The notes beneath the pieces are model-generated. The model was not told the origin of the DNA and searched no databases. It was given only the letters and a program-made list of their open reading frames with translations. A stretch of DNA of 5,557 nucleotides from Actinomycetes bacterium. GTDB taxonomy: Bacteria > Actinomycetota > Acidimicrobiia > Acidimicrobiales > Microtrichaceae. The stretch covers positions 1 to 5,557 of the forward strand of contig JAFAFN010000492.1 in the NCBI GenBank assembly GCA_023423475.1, in the 5' to 3' direction. Positions 1 to 5,557 of this stretch are shown in pieces (position 1 is the first letter of the stretch; each line of letters opens with the position of its first letter). The position numbers and the translations under genes are program-made.

Positions 1-258
1 GAGATCGACCGACTCGAAGCCGACACCGTCGAGGCCGTCGAGCTCAACCGATCGCTCCGGTCCGAAGTGGCCGTCGCCGAGTCGCCCGCACGGATCATGG
101 ACGAGGCGCGCCGCCTCGAGATGGTCGAGCCCGGCACCCCGGTGCCGCTCGTGACCGACAGCGCCGCGCCGCCGACCACGGTCGCACCGGCACCCGAGCC
201 CGAACCCGAGCCCGGGGTCGGCACCGATCAGGTCGCGGCCGGATCGGCGGCACGTTGA
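1..258 (+). CDS. ftsL: FtsL/DivIC-type septum protein, C-terminal part (5' end outside window)
   Basis: This is an 85-residue C-terminal fragment, open from the first base in frame 1 and ending at TGA 256-258. Residues 1-25 look like the end of a coiled coil, with spaced hydrophobics L5, V10, V13, L15, L19 and V23. They are followed by ESPARI (27-32) and a helix ending RRLEMVEPG (37-45). That pattern of coiled coil, then 'ESP.RI', then 'A..LGMV.P' is typical of FtsL/DivIC septum proteins, small bitopic proteins that help recruit and activate FtsW-FtsI. From about residue 52 the tail is low complexity and Pro/Ala/Thr-rich, with a PEPEPEP run (65-71). The membrane segment and start lie upstream of the window. 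The name rests on this motif plus its position just before ftsI. Sequence alone separates FtsL from DivIC poorly, and the fragment is short. Confidence 0.78.
   Translation, partial: EIDRLEADTVEAVELNRSLRSEVAVAESPARIMDEARRLEMVEPGTPVPLVTDSAAPPTTVAPAPEPEPEPGVGTDQVAAGSAAR
193..210 (+). repeat. CCCGAR hexamer x3 (Pro-Glu repeat)
   Basis: There are three consecutive hexamers CCCGAG, CCCGAA and CCCGAG, followed by another CCC. They encode the Pro-Glu run (residues 65-71 of the fragment) in the tail of the FtsL-like protein. The unit is a multiple of three, so copy-number change would keep the frame. It is probably just an extended disordered linker. Confidence 0.7.
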
Positions 259-2702
259 ACAGCCGTCGACCTCCTGGCGGCGACCGGCCCCGCCGCCGAG
301 CCGGCGAGCCGCCACGCCGCCCGGCGTCGGGACGAGCCCAGAGCTCCAGCCGCCAGAGTCCGAACCGCCAGAGCCCGAACCGCCAGGCCGCGGGGCGTCC
401 GGCCCCACGCCGAGCCCCCTCCGGACAGCGCGCCGCATCCGGGCGCCCGGCGGCACCGCGTTCGTCGAGCTCGCGTTCGTCGAGCCCCCGCTCGACAGCT
501 GCTCGTTCGACTGCTGCTCGTTCGACCGCTTCCCGTTCGACCGCTTCCCGTTCGACTGCGTCGAGAGCGACGAGCCGTCCGGCAGGTCGACCCGCGGCGG
601 GTCGTCCGACGGCACGGCCGTCCGGCCCCCGTTCCGCACCCGCCCGCGGTGCACGTCCCGGTCCTCGTCCCGCACCCGCCCGCGGTGGGCGTGGCGGCTC
701 CGGTCCGCGTCGCCCGCACACGTCGTCGGCGACGGCGGCGGGTGACCCGCGGGCGATGCGCCAGCGCCTGATGATCGTCGGGGCCGTCGTCTCGATCCTG
801 GCGGTCGCACCGCTGTGGAAGCTCATCGGCGTGCAGGTCCGCGATGGGTCCGAGCTGGTCGCCCGTGGAGAGAACCAGCGGTTCCGCGAGCTGGTGCTGC
901 CCGCATCGCGCGGCTCGATCGTCGATCGCAACGGCGTCGAGCTCGCCATCTCGGTGGCACGTCTCCGCGTCGCGGTGTCCATGGTCGAGCTACGTGAAGA
1001 GGGCATCGACACCGCCGCCGACATCGAGCAGTTCGGACGGCAGCTCTCGGAGCTGATCGGTGTCGACCCCGCGCCGGTGGTCGAGCGGCTGCTCGCGGCG
1101 AAGCCGACCGATCCCTGGATCCGGATCGCCGAGACCGTCGAGGAGTCGACGGCCCGCCGGGCGGTCGAGCAGATCGAGGCCTCGGGTGTGCACGGCGCGG
1201 TCATCCTCGAGGAGTCCACCGAGCGGGTGCATCCCGCGGGCGACTCCGCCCTGCGACTGATCGGCACCCTCGGCGTCGACGGCCCCGGCAAGCGTGCCGG
1301 CATCGAGCGCGCCTTCAACGACGAGCTTACCGGCAGGAACGGCAAGAAGGTCGTCGAGCTGGGCACCGAGGGCGAGACGATCGCCGGCGCCGAGCGGATC
1401 ATCGACGAGCCGGTCGCCGGCAGCGACATCGAGCTGACCCTCGACCGGACGCTGCAACACGAGGTCGAGTCGATCCTCGCGACCCGCGCCGCCGAGGCGA
1501 ACGCCGTCCGTGGCATCGCCATCGTCGGACGCCCCAGCACGGGCGAGATCCTCGCCGCCGGATCGGTCCAGCGGGACGAGGAGACCGGCGAGATGGTGCT
1601 GTCGGATGCGCCCATCGCCTTCTCGAACTCGTACCAGGCCGGCTCGGTGTTCAAGTTGGTGACCGTCGCCGCAGCGGTCGAGGCCGGCCAGGTCGACGCC
1701 GGCACGACCTTCTCGGTCCCGTCCTCGATCCAGGTCGAGGACCGGACCTTCAGCGACCACGAAGACGCGGTGGGCACGCGCTCGATGACGACGACCGACA
1801 TCGTGGCGGACAGCTCGAACGTCGGCACGATCAAGATCGCCCAAGGACTGGGCAGCCAGGCGTTGCACGACGCACTCGTCGGCTTCGGCTTCGGACGCCC
1901 GACCGGCATCGGTCACCCTGCCGAGAGTGCGGGCATCCTCCCGCCGGCGGCGGAGTGGACGGCGCCCGACCTCGCTGCGTCGGGCATCGGCACCCACCAG
2001 TCGGCCACGGCGCTCCAGCTCTGGGCCGCCTACAACGTGATCGCCAACGGCGGGAACTACGTCGCGCCTCGCCTGGTCGACTCGCTGATCGCTCCCGACG
2101 GCGAGCGGACCCGCCTGCCCGCGGCGGCGCCCCGACGGGTGATCTCCGAGGGCGCGGCGGACCAGGTGTCCGCCATGTTGCAGGAGGTCGTCAAGGTCGG
2201 TACCGGCGAGCAGTGGAACCTGCCCGGCTACTCCGTCGCTGCCAAGACGGGCACCTCACGCCTCGTCAGCGACACCAAGGTCGACGACGAGGACGCCTAC
2301 ACCTGGGTGGACGGACGCTTCCACCACGTCGCGGCGTTCACCGGCTACCTGCCTGCGGAACGTCCCCAGGTCTCGATCACGGTGATCCTCGAGGACATCA
2401 CGAGCGGTCTGACGGGCTCGACCGCTGCGGGTCCGGTCTTCTCGGATCTTGCACGGCTCTCCATCCGGGAGCTTGGGATCGCGCCGTCCCACCTCGCCGA
2501 GACCGACGCCGCGAGCCTCGCCGGCGACGGGAGCAACCGGGTCCGGTCCACGCCGGCGGTGGCGCCCGAGCAGCGCTCCCGTGACGAGGCGTCCGCCAAC
2601 TCGCGCTCGTCGAAGGGTTCCGGCGGCGCCGACCCGGATGACGAGGACCCTGACGGGGACACCACCGACGGCGACGGCTCGGGCGACGGGGCCGGGCGAT
2701 GA
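255..2702 (+). CDS. ftsI: FtsI/PbpB, septal peptidoglycan transpeptidase (class B PBP) with long Arg-rich N-terminal tail
   Basis: FtsI cross-links septal peptidoglycan outside the membrane, together with the glycosyltransferase FtsW. The protein is 815 residues. Residues 1-167 are a low-complexity tail with 38 Arg, 3 acidic residues and no Lys. One membrane anchor follows at about 172-194. The PBP dimer domain carries RGSIVDRNG (219-227), and the transpeptidase domain has all three active-site motifs: S464-V-F-K467, S520-S-N522 and K664-T-G-T667. The tail after about 748 is disordered, and its last 24 residues hold 9 Asp and 1 Glu. I see no PASTA domain. The start is TTG 255, overlapping the upstream stop as TTGA. 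The next in-frame start of any kind is ATG 756, just before the anchor, because residues 2-167 contain no Met, Val or Leu. I prefer TTG 255, since otherwise a 500-base gap would break a tightly overlapped operon. No strong ribosome binding site is seen, so translational coupling is likely. The function is certain; the start is less so (about 0.8). Confidence 0.95.
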   Translation: MNSRRPPGGDRPRRRAGEPPRRPASGRAQSSSRQSPNRQSPNRQAAGRPAPRRAPSGQRAASGRPAAPRSSSSRSSSPRSTAARSTAARSTASRSTASRSTASRATSRPAGRPAAGRPTARPSGPRSAPARGARPGPRPAPARGGRGGSGPRRPHTSSATAAGDPRAMRQRLMIVGAVVSILAVAPLWKLIGVQVRDGSELVARGENQRFRELVLPASRGSIVDRNGVELAISVARLRVAVSMVELREEGIDTAADIEQFGRQLSELIGVDPAPVVERLLAAKPTDPWIRIAETVEESTARRAVEQIEASGVHGAVILEESTERVHPAGDSALRLIGTLGVDGPGKRAGIERAFNDELTGRNGKKVVELGTEGETIAGAERIIDEPVAGSDIELTLDRTLQHEVESILATRAAEANAVRGIAIVGRPSTGEILAAGSVQRDEETGEMVLSDAPIAFSNSYQAGSVFKLVTVAAAVEAGQVDAGTTFSVPSSIQVEDRTFSDHEDAVGTRSMTTTDIVADSSNVGTIKIAQGLGSQALHDALVGFGFGRPTGIGHPAESAGILPPAAEWTAPDLAASGIGTHQSATALQLWAAYNVIANGGNYVAPRLVDSLIAPDGERTRLPAAAPRRVISEGAADQVSAMLQEVVKVGTGEQWNLPGYSVAAKTGTSRLVSDTKVDDEDAYTWVDGRFHHVAAFTGYLPAERPQVSITVILEDITSGLTGSTAAGPVFSDLARLSIRELGIAPSHLAETDAASLAGDGSNRVRSTPAVAPEQRSRDEASANSRSSKGSGGADPDDEDPDGDTTDGDGSGDGAGR
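351..389 (+). repeat. 15-bp direct repeat x2 plus a partial copy in ftsI (RQSPN units)
   Basis: CGCCAGAGTCCGAAC at 351-365 is followed at once by CGCCAGAGCCCGAAC at 366-380, one base different, and then by a partial copy CGCCAG. In the ftsI frame this reads RQSPN-RQSPN-RQ (residues 33-44). It looks like a recent in-frame tandem duplication inside the Arg-rich tail. Confidence 0.85.
459..563 (+). repeat. Seven tandem 15-bp units in ftsI (R-S-x-x-x pentapeptides)
   Basis: Seven contiguous 15-base units begin at 459, 474, 489, 504, 519, 534 and 549. They encode RSSSS, RSSSP, RSTAA, RSTAA, RSTAS, RSTAS and RSTAS (residues 69-103). Neighbouring units are nearly identical as DNA; the units starting at 519 and 534, for example, both read CGTTCGACCGCTTCC. 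The near-identity at synonymous positions points to expansion by slippage or unequal exchange rather than independent selection of residues. The array also uses CGT, GCT and ACT codons more than the surrounding genes, because one founding unit was copied. The 15-base unit keeps the ftsI frame. Confidence 0.9.
634..687 (+). repeat. 18-bp direct repeat, 36 bp apart, in ftsI (APARG)
   Basis: CCGCACCCGCCCGCGGTG occurs at 634-651 and again, identical, at 670-687. The offset is 36 bases (12 codons), so both copies read APARG in the ftsI frame. It lies in the last third of the Arg-rich tail, before the membrane anchor. Confidence 0.85.
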
Positions 2703-4132
2703 AGGCGAGCGAGCTCGCTGCGACCATCGGGGCCGCTCGGCACGGCGACGACGTCGAGATCGCCGACGTCGTCCTGGACTCCCGTTCGGTGCCCGCAGGA
2801 TCGCTGTTCTGCTGCGTTCCCGGAGCCGTGCACGACGGCCACGACTTCGCCGCCGCGGCGGTCGAGGCGGGCGCGGTCGCGCTGCTCTGCGAGCGGACCC
2901 TGGACCTCCCGGTGCCGCAGCTGCTCGTCGCTGACGTGCGGACCTCGATGGCAGCGGCCGCCGCCGCAGTCTTCGGTGACCCGTCCGCGGGTCTCGATGT
3001 GGTCGGAGTGACCGGGACGAACGGCAAGACCACCGTGGTCGCCATGGTCACCGCCGTCCTCGAGCACGCCGGACGACACCCCCGTGAGATCGGCACGCTG
3101 ACCGGCGTGCGCACGACACCCGAGGCGCCCGACCTGCAGCGACTGCTCGCCGGGTTCAGGGACGAGGGCGTCGATGCGGTCGCGATGGAGATCTCGTCCC
3201 ATGCGCTCGACCTGCACCGGGTGGACGCGCTGCACGTCGACGTCGGCGTGTTCACGAACCTGGGGATCGACCACCTCGACTTCCACGGCACGCAAGAGGC
3301 CTACTTCGCCGCCAAGGCCCGCCTCTTCGAACCGGGAAGGTGTCGGGTGGGTGTGGTCAACGTCGACGACCTGCACGGGCGCCTGCTGGTGGATGCGGGA
3401 GGCGACGAGCTGCGCCGGGTCTCCGCTGCTGACGCCTCGGACGTGGTGACGACTCGGCGGGGGAGCGCCTTCACCTGGCGTGGGCGGCGCGTGGAGCTGC
3501 CGATGCCGGGAGCCCACAACGTGATGAACGCGCTGCTGGCCGCCGAGGCGTGCGTCGCGCTCGAGGTCGACGAGGACGTGATCGCGGCAGGACTGGCAGC
3601 CCTGCCGCCCGTTCCGGGTCGCTTCGAGAGCTTCGGCGGCGACGGCGCTCCGGTCGTCATCGTCGACTTCGCCCACACCCCCGACGCGCTCGAACATGCC
3701 ATCGGCACCGCTCGATCGCTGCTGGATCCACGCGGTCGGCTCACGGTCGTGTTCGGATGTGGTGGTGACCGCGACCGAGGCAAGCGACCGATGATGGGCG
3801 AGGTGGCCTGCAGCGCCGCCGATCAGGTCGTGGTGACGACGGACAACCCTCGCTCTGAGGACCCCGAGGCGATCATCGCCGAGATCGTCGCCGGGTGTGC
3901 GGGCACCCCGACGGTCGTCGTCGACCGACGGGCCGCCATCGAGCGGGCGATCCACGCTGCGGGGAGCGACGACATCGTCCTCGTCGCCGGCAAGGGCCAC
4001 GAGCAGGGACAGGTCGTGGGCGACCGGGTCCTCCCCTTCGACGACCGAGAGGTCGTCCGCTCCGCGCTCGCCGGACTGGGCGACGCCGGCGCACCCACGA
4101 ACGAACGAACGAACGACGGAACCGACCGATGA
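2699..4132 (+). CDS. murE: MurE, UDP-MurNAc-L-Ala-D-Glu:diaminopimelate ligase
   Basis: MurE is a cytoplasmic ATP-dependent ligase that adds the third stem-peptide residue to UDP-MurNAc-L-Ala-D-Glu. At 477 residues it is near the usual family length. The N-terminal UDP-binding domain spans about 1-100. The ATP loop G106-T-N-G-K110-T-T112 opens the central domain, followed by MEISSH (163-168) and [12 protein letters not shown] (186-197), where many relatives have TNLSRDHLD. K206 in YFAAK sits where the family has its carbamylated Mg-binding lysine. The C-terminal domain carries D382-N-P-R385, the signature of diaminopimelate rather than lysine enzymes, and GKGHE (431-435). The motif does not tell meso- from LL-diaminopimelate. 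ATG 2699 overlaps the ftsI stop as ATGA, with only a G-rich stretch upstream, so translation is probably coupled. The last residues are encoded by an ACGA tetranucleotide tract. murF, the usual next gene, is absent. Confidence 0.97.
   Translation: MKASELAATIGAARHGDDVEIADVVLDSRSVPAGSLFCCVPGAVHDGHDFAAAAVEAGAVALLCERTLDLPVPQLLVADVRTSMAAAAAAVFGDPSAGLDVVGVTGTNGKTTVVAMVTAVLEHAGRHPREIGTLTGVRTTPEAPDLQRLLAGFRDEGVDAVAMEISSHALDLHRVDALHVDVGVFTNLGIDHLDFHGTQEAYFAAKARLFEPGRCRVGVVNVDDLHGRLLVDAGGDELRRVSAADASDVVTTRRGSAFTWRGRRVELPMPGAHNVMNALLAAEACVALEVDEDVIAAGLAALPPVPGRFESFGGDGAPVVIVDFAHTPDALEHAIGTARSLLDPRGRLTVVFGCGGDRDRGKRPMMGEVACSAADQVVVTTDNPRSEDPEAIIAEIVAGCAGTPTVVVDRRAAIERAIHAAGSDDIVLVAGKGHEQGQVVGDRVLPFDDREVVRSALAGLGDAGAPTNERTNDGTDR
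4097..4116 (+). repeat. Tetranucleotide tract (ACGA)x5 at murE-mraY junction
   Basis: Five perfect ACGA units lie in the last dozen codons of murE, ending 12 bases before the mraY ATG. They encode TNERTND and are followed by CGGAACCGACCG and the mraY start. A 4-base unit does not preserve the frame. Loss or gain of one unit would remove the murE stop from frame. With one extra unit the murE frame runs directly into the mraY ATG, giving a MurE-MraY fusion frame. Five units is short for a slippage hotspot, so this may be chance. Confidence 0.85.
4118..4131 (+). promoter_or_regulatory. Possible weak ribosome binding site for mraY
   Basis: GGAA at 4118-4121 lies 7 bases before the ATG at 4129-4131, a suitable spacing for a short Shine-Dalgarno match. 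It lies inside the murE reading frame, just downstream of the ACGA tract, so changes in that tract would not alter its spacing to the mraY start. The match is only four bases, and coupling through ATGA may matter more. Confidence 0.4.
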
Positions 4133-5160
4133 TCACCCTCCTGTTGGCCGTCGGCATCTCGACGATCGTCTCGCTCGTCGGCACGAAGCTGCTGATCCTC
4201 TGGCTCACACGCCGGGCGATCGGCCAGCCGATCCACGAGGACGTGCCCGAGGGGCACCTGGTCAAGGCCGGGACCCCGACCATGGGCGGCGTCGCCATCG
4301 TCGTCGGCGCCCTCGCCGGCTACATCGGCTCGAACCTCTACTACGGCGTGTTCACCTGGACCGGCATCGCGGTGGTGCTGGCCATCGCCGGCGCCGGTGT
4401 CGTCGGCTTCCTCGACGACTGGATCAAGATCGCGAACGAGCGGAACCTGGGACTCGGCAAGGGCGCCAAGCTGGGCGGTCTGCTCGCCGTGGCGATCGGC
4501 TTCTCGCTCCTGATGCTGTGGCGCACCAACGTGCACACCACGTTCAGCTTCACGCAGTGGTACGAGTTCGGCTGGGACCTCGGGCGGGTCGGCTGGGCCA
4601 TCTGGGCGGTGCTGCTGATCCTGGCTGCGTCGAACGCCGTGAACCTGACCGACGGGCTCGACGGGTTGGCGGCGGGCTCGGCCGGACTGGTGTTCGCCGG
4701 CTACCTCGTCGTCGGCTACTGGATCTTCCGCTACTCGGGCTTCTACGGCATCAACGTCGGACTCGATCTGGCGATCGTCGCCGCAGCGATGATGGGCGCG
4801 TGCGCCGGATTCCTCTGGTACAACGCGGCGCCGGCGCAGATCTTCATGGGCGACACCGGCTCCCTCGCCATCGGCACCGGGCTGGCCGCGCTCGCGTTGA
4901 GCTCGTCGACGGCCCTGCTGCTGCCGATCCTGGGTCTGCTGTTCGTGATCGAGACCGTCTCGGTGATCCTCCAGGTAGCGAGCTTCCGCCTCTTCGGTCG
5001 CCGCATCTTCAAGATGGCGCCGATCCACCACCACTTCGAGCTCAAGGGCTGGCCCGAGACGAGGGTGATCATCCGGATGTGGATGCTGACGGCCGCGTGC
5101 ACCGCGCTCGGCCTCGGGCTCTTCTACCGCGAGTTCATCCGCGGGGGTGGGCTCGGGTGA
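4129..5160 (+). CDS. mraY: MraY, phospho-MurNAc-pentapeptide transferase
   Basis: MraY is an integral membrane enzyme that transfers phospho-MurNAc-pentapeptide from UDP to undecaprenyl phosphate, making lipid I on the cytoplasmic face. It is 343 residues, normal for the family, with about ten hydrophobic segments. Conserved motifs appear in order: KAGTPTMGG (46-54), D96-D97-W-I-K100, NLTDGLDG (172-179), MGDTG (240-244) and HHHFELKGW (300-308). D96, D97 and D242 match the three catalytic or Mg-binding aspartates known in the family, so the enzyme should be active. The start is ATG 4129, in an ATGA overlap with the murE stop. The frame stays open upstream to 3895, but that extension is Arg-rich, overlaps murE and lacks family similarity. 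The first membrane segment begins directly after Met1. In most dcw clusters murF precedes this gene; here murE does. Confidence 0.98.
   Translation: MITLLLAVGISTIVSLVGTKLLILWLTRRAIGQPIHEDVPEGHLVKAGTPTMGGVAIVVGALAGYIGSNLYYGVFTWTGIAVVLAIAGAGVVGFLDDWIKIANERNLGLGKGAKLGGLLAVAIGFSLLMLWRTNVHTTFSFTQWYEFGWDLGRVGWAIWAVLLILAASNAVNLTDGLDGLAAGSAGLVFAGYLVVGYWIFRYSGFYGINVGLDLAIVAAAMMGACAGFLWYNAAPAQIFMGDTGSLAIGTGLAALALSSSTALLLPILGLLFVIETVSVILQVASFRLFGRRIFKMAPIHHHFELKGWPETRVIIRMWMLTAACTALGLGLFYREFIRGGGLG
5143..5159 (+). promoter_or_regulatory. Purine-rich ribosome binding site candidate for murD
   Basis: GGGGGTGG at 5143-5150 lies 6 bases before the GTG at 5157. It is the most G-rich stretch just ahead of any start in the window, and it supports choosing GTG 5157 over ATG 5199. 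It also encodes Gly residues at the end of MraY, so the G content may partly reflect that coding role. Confidence 0.4.
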
Positions 5161-5557
5161 GCATCGATCCGACCGCGACCCTGGGCGAACGCCGCTTCAT
5201 GCTCTACGGGATGGGCGTGACGAACGTGGCCGTCGCCCGTGCGCTGCTCGCCAGGGGACTCGAGGCGGTCCTCGTCGACGACGGCGACGCCGCTCGCCTC
5301 GCCGCGCTCGCCGACGACCTCGGCGTCGACCCGGCGCACGCCCCCGACCGTGACCGGCTCGACGCGCTGCTCGCCGAGGTCGACGCGGTGATCCCGGCAC
5401 CCGGCCTGCCCGAGCACCACACGCTCTTCGCCGCAGCCGCCGCATCGGGTCGACCGGTGCTGAGCGAGTTCGATCTCGCCGGTGCCTGGGACGACCGCCC
5501 GGTGCTCGCGGTCACGGGGACCAACGGCAAGACCACCGTGGCGACCCTGGTCCGCTC
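5157..5557 (+). CDS. murD: MurD, UDP-MurNAc-L-Ala:D-Glu ligase, N-terminal part (3' end outside window)
   Basis: MurD is the cytoplasmic ATP-dependent ligase that adds D-glutamate to UDP-MurNAc-L-Ala, one step before MurE. The frame is open from GTG 5157 to the window edge: 133 complete codons plus two bases. Domain 1 starts with the UDP-binding glycine motif YGMGVTN (17-23) and the helix [11 protein letters not shown] (24-34). It continues with IPAPGLP (79-85), equivalent to the family's 'SPG(I/L)P', and VLSEFDLA (101-108). The ATP loop G121-T-N-G-K125-T-T127 begins domain 2. GTG overlaps the mraY stop as GTGA. Starting at Met15 instead would leave only two residues before the glycine motif, so GTG is preferred. 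In known clusters ftsW and murG usually follow. Most of the central and all of the C-terminal domain lies outside the window. Confidence 0.95.
   Translation, partial: MSIDPTATLGERRFMLYGMGVTNVAVARALLARGLEAVLVDDGDAARLAALADDLGVDPAHAPDRDRLDALLAEVDAVIPAPGLPEHHTLFAAAAASGRPVLSEFDLAGAWDDRPVLAVTGTNGKTTVATLVR

Larger units (their letters stand above)
1..5557 (+). other. dcw operon segment with uniform 4-base overlaps
   Basis: All five genes are co-directional, and every junction is a 4-base start/stop overlap: TTGA 255-258, ATGA 2699-2702, ATGA 4129-4132 and GTGA 5157-5160. There is no intergenic space, and I see no promoter or hairpin terminator. The segment is therefore likely internal to one longer transcript with coupled translation, its promoter lying upstream of the window. 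The order matches the textbook dcw cluster except that murF is missing between murE and mraY. Confidence 0.9.

Noticed and set aside
459..563. The 15-bp array as a CRISPR array, or as iterons of an origin
   Set aside because: The units are contiguous with no spacers, are exactly five codons long, and sit in frame within ftsI, so a protein repeat explains them.
255..755. The Arg-rich stretch as noncoding spacer, with ftsI starting at ATG 756
   Set aside because: Possible but less likely: it would leave a 500-base gap in an otherwise overlapped operon, and the complete lack of second-position T codons in the ftsI frame indicates coding constraint.
95..1909. 604-codon open frame on the minus strand opposite ftsI
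   Set aside because: Stops are rare on every frame of DNA this GC-rich. The frame follows the codon periodicity of ftsI, has no recognisable domain, and lies opposite a gene with intact catalytic motifs.
2345..4000. 551-codon open frame on the minus strand opposite ftsI and murE
   Set aside because: It is an antisense shadow with a His/Arg/Asp/Val-rich composition typical of reverse-complemented GC-rich coding DNA, and it spans two real genes.
3895..4128. Upstream extension of the mraY frame, adding 78 residues
   Set aside because: The extension is Arg-rich, overlaps the conserved C-terminus of murE, and is not found on MraY proteins. The ATGA overlap at 4129 gives a normal start right before the first membrane segment.
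3823..5034. 403-codon open frame on the minus strand opposite murE and mraY
   Set aside because: It is an antisense shadow of clearly conserved genes with no domain signal.
3020..5541. 19-base identity (starting AACGGCAAGACC) shared by murE 3020-3038 and murD 5523-5541
   Set aside because: Both encode the NGKTTV part of the ATP loop of homologous Mur ligases, and shared codon bias explains the DNA identity.

Overview
The window is a gene-dense stretch of the division and cell wall (dcw) cluster, read entirely on the + strand. The order is the 3' end of an ftsL-like gene, then ftsI (a division-specific class B penicillin-binding protein), murE, mraY, and the 5' part of murD. The DNA is very GC-rich with strong G/C preference at third codon positions. 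The long Arg/Pro/Ala-rich tails and the gene order suggest a high-GC actinobacterium. An Acidimicrobiia-type lineage is my best guess, but only by impression, because nothing in the window fixes the taxon.

Layout: 1-258 encodes the C-terminal 85 residues of a small FtsL/DivIC-type coiled-coil protein. 255-2702 encodes an 815-residue FtsI with a 167-residue Arg-rich tail before its membrane anchor. 2699-4132 encodes MurE, 4129-5160 encodes MraY, and 5157 to the window end encodes the first 133 residues of MurD. All four junctions are the same 4-base start/stop overlap (TTGA, ATGA, ATGA, GTGA), so the genes almost certainly share one transcript with coupled translation. No promoter, terminator, RNA gene, mobile element or CRISPR array is visible, and no stretch over 300 bases lacks a gene.

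The genes form one pathway. MurD and MurE add D-Glu and a diamino acid to the UDP-MurNAc peptide in the cytoplasm. MraY transfers the finished phospho-MurNAc-pentapeptide to undecaprenyl phosphate. FtsI cross-links the product at the septum, in the complex that contains FtsL. The MurF step is missing from its usual place between murE and mraY.

I see no undescribed system here; the core genes are ordinary. The unusual points are the hydrophobic-free, repeat-built N-terminal tail of FtsI, a five-copy ACGA tract at the murE-mraY junction that could fuse the two frames if it gained one unit, the absent murF, and the oppositely charged ends of FtsI.
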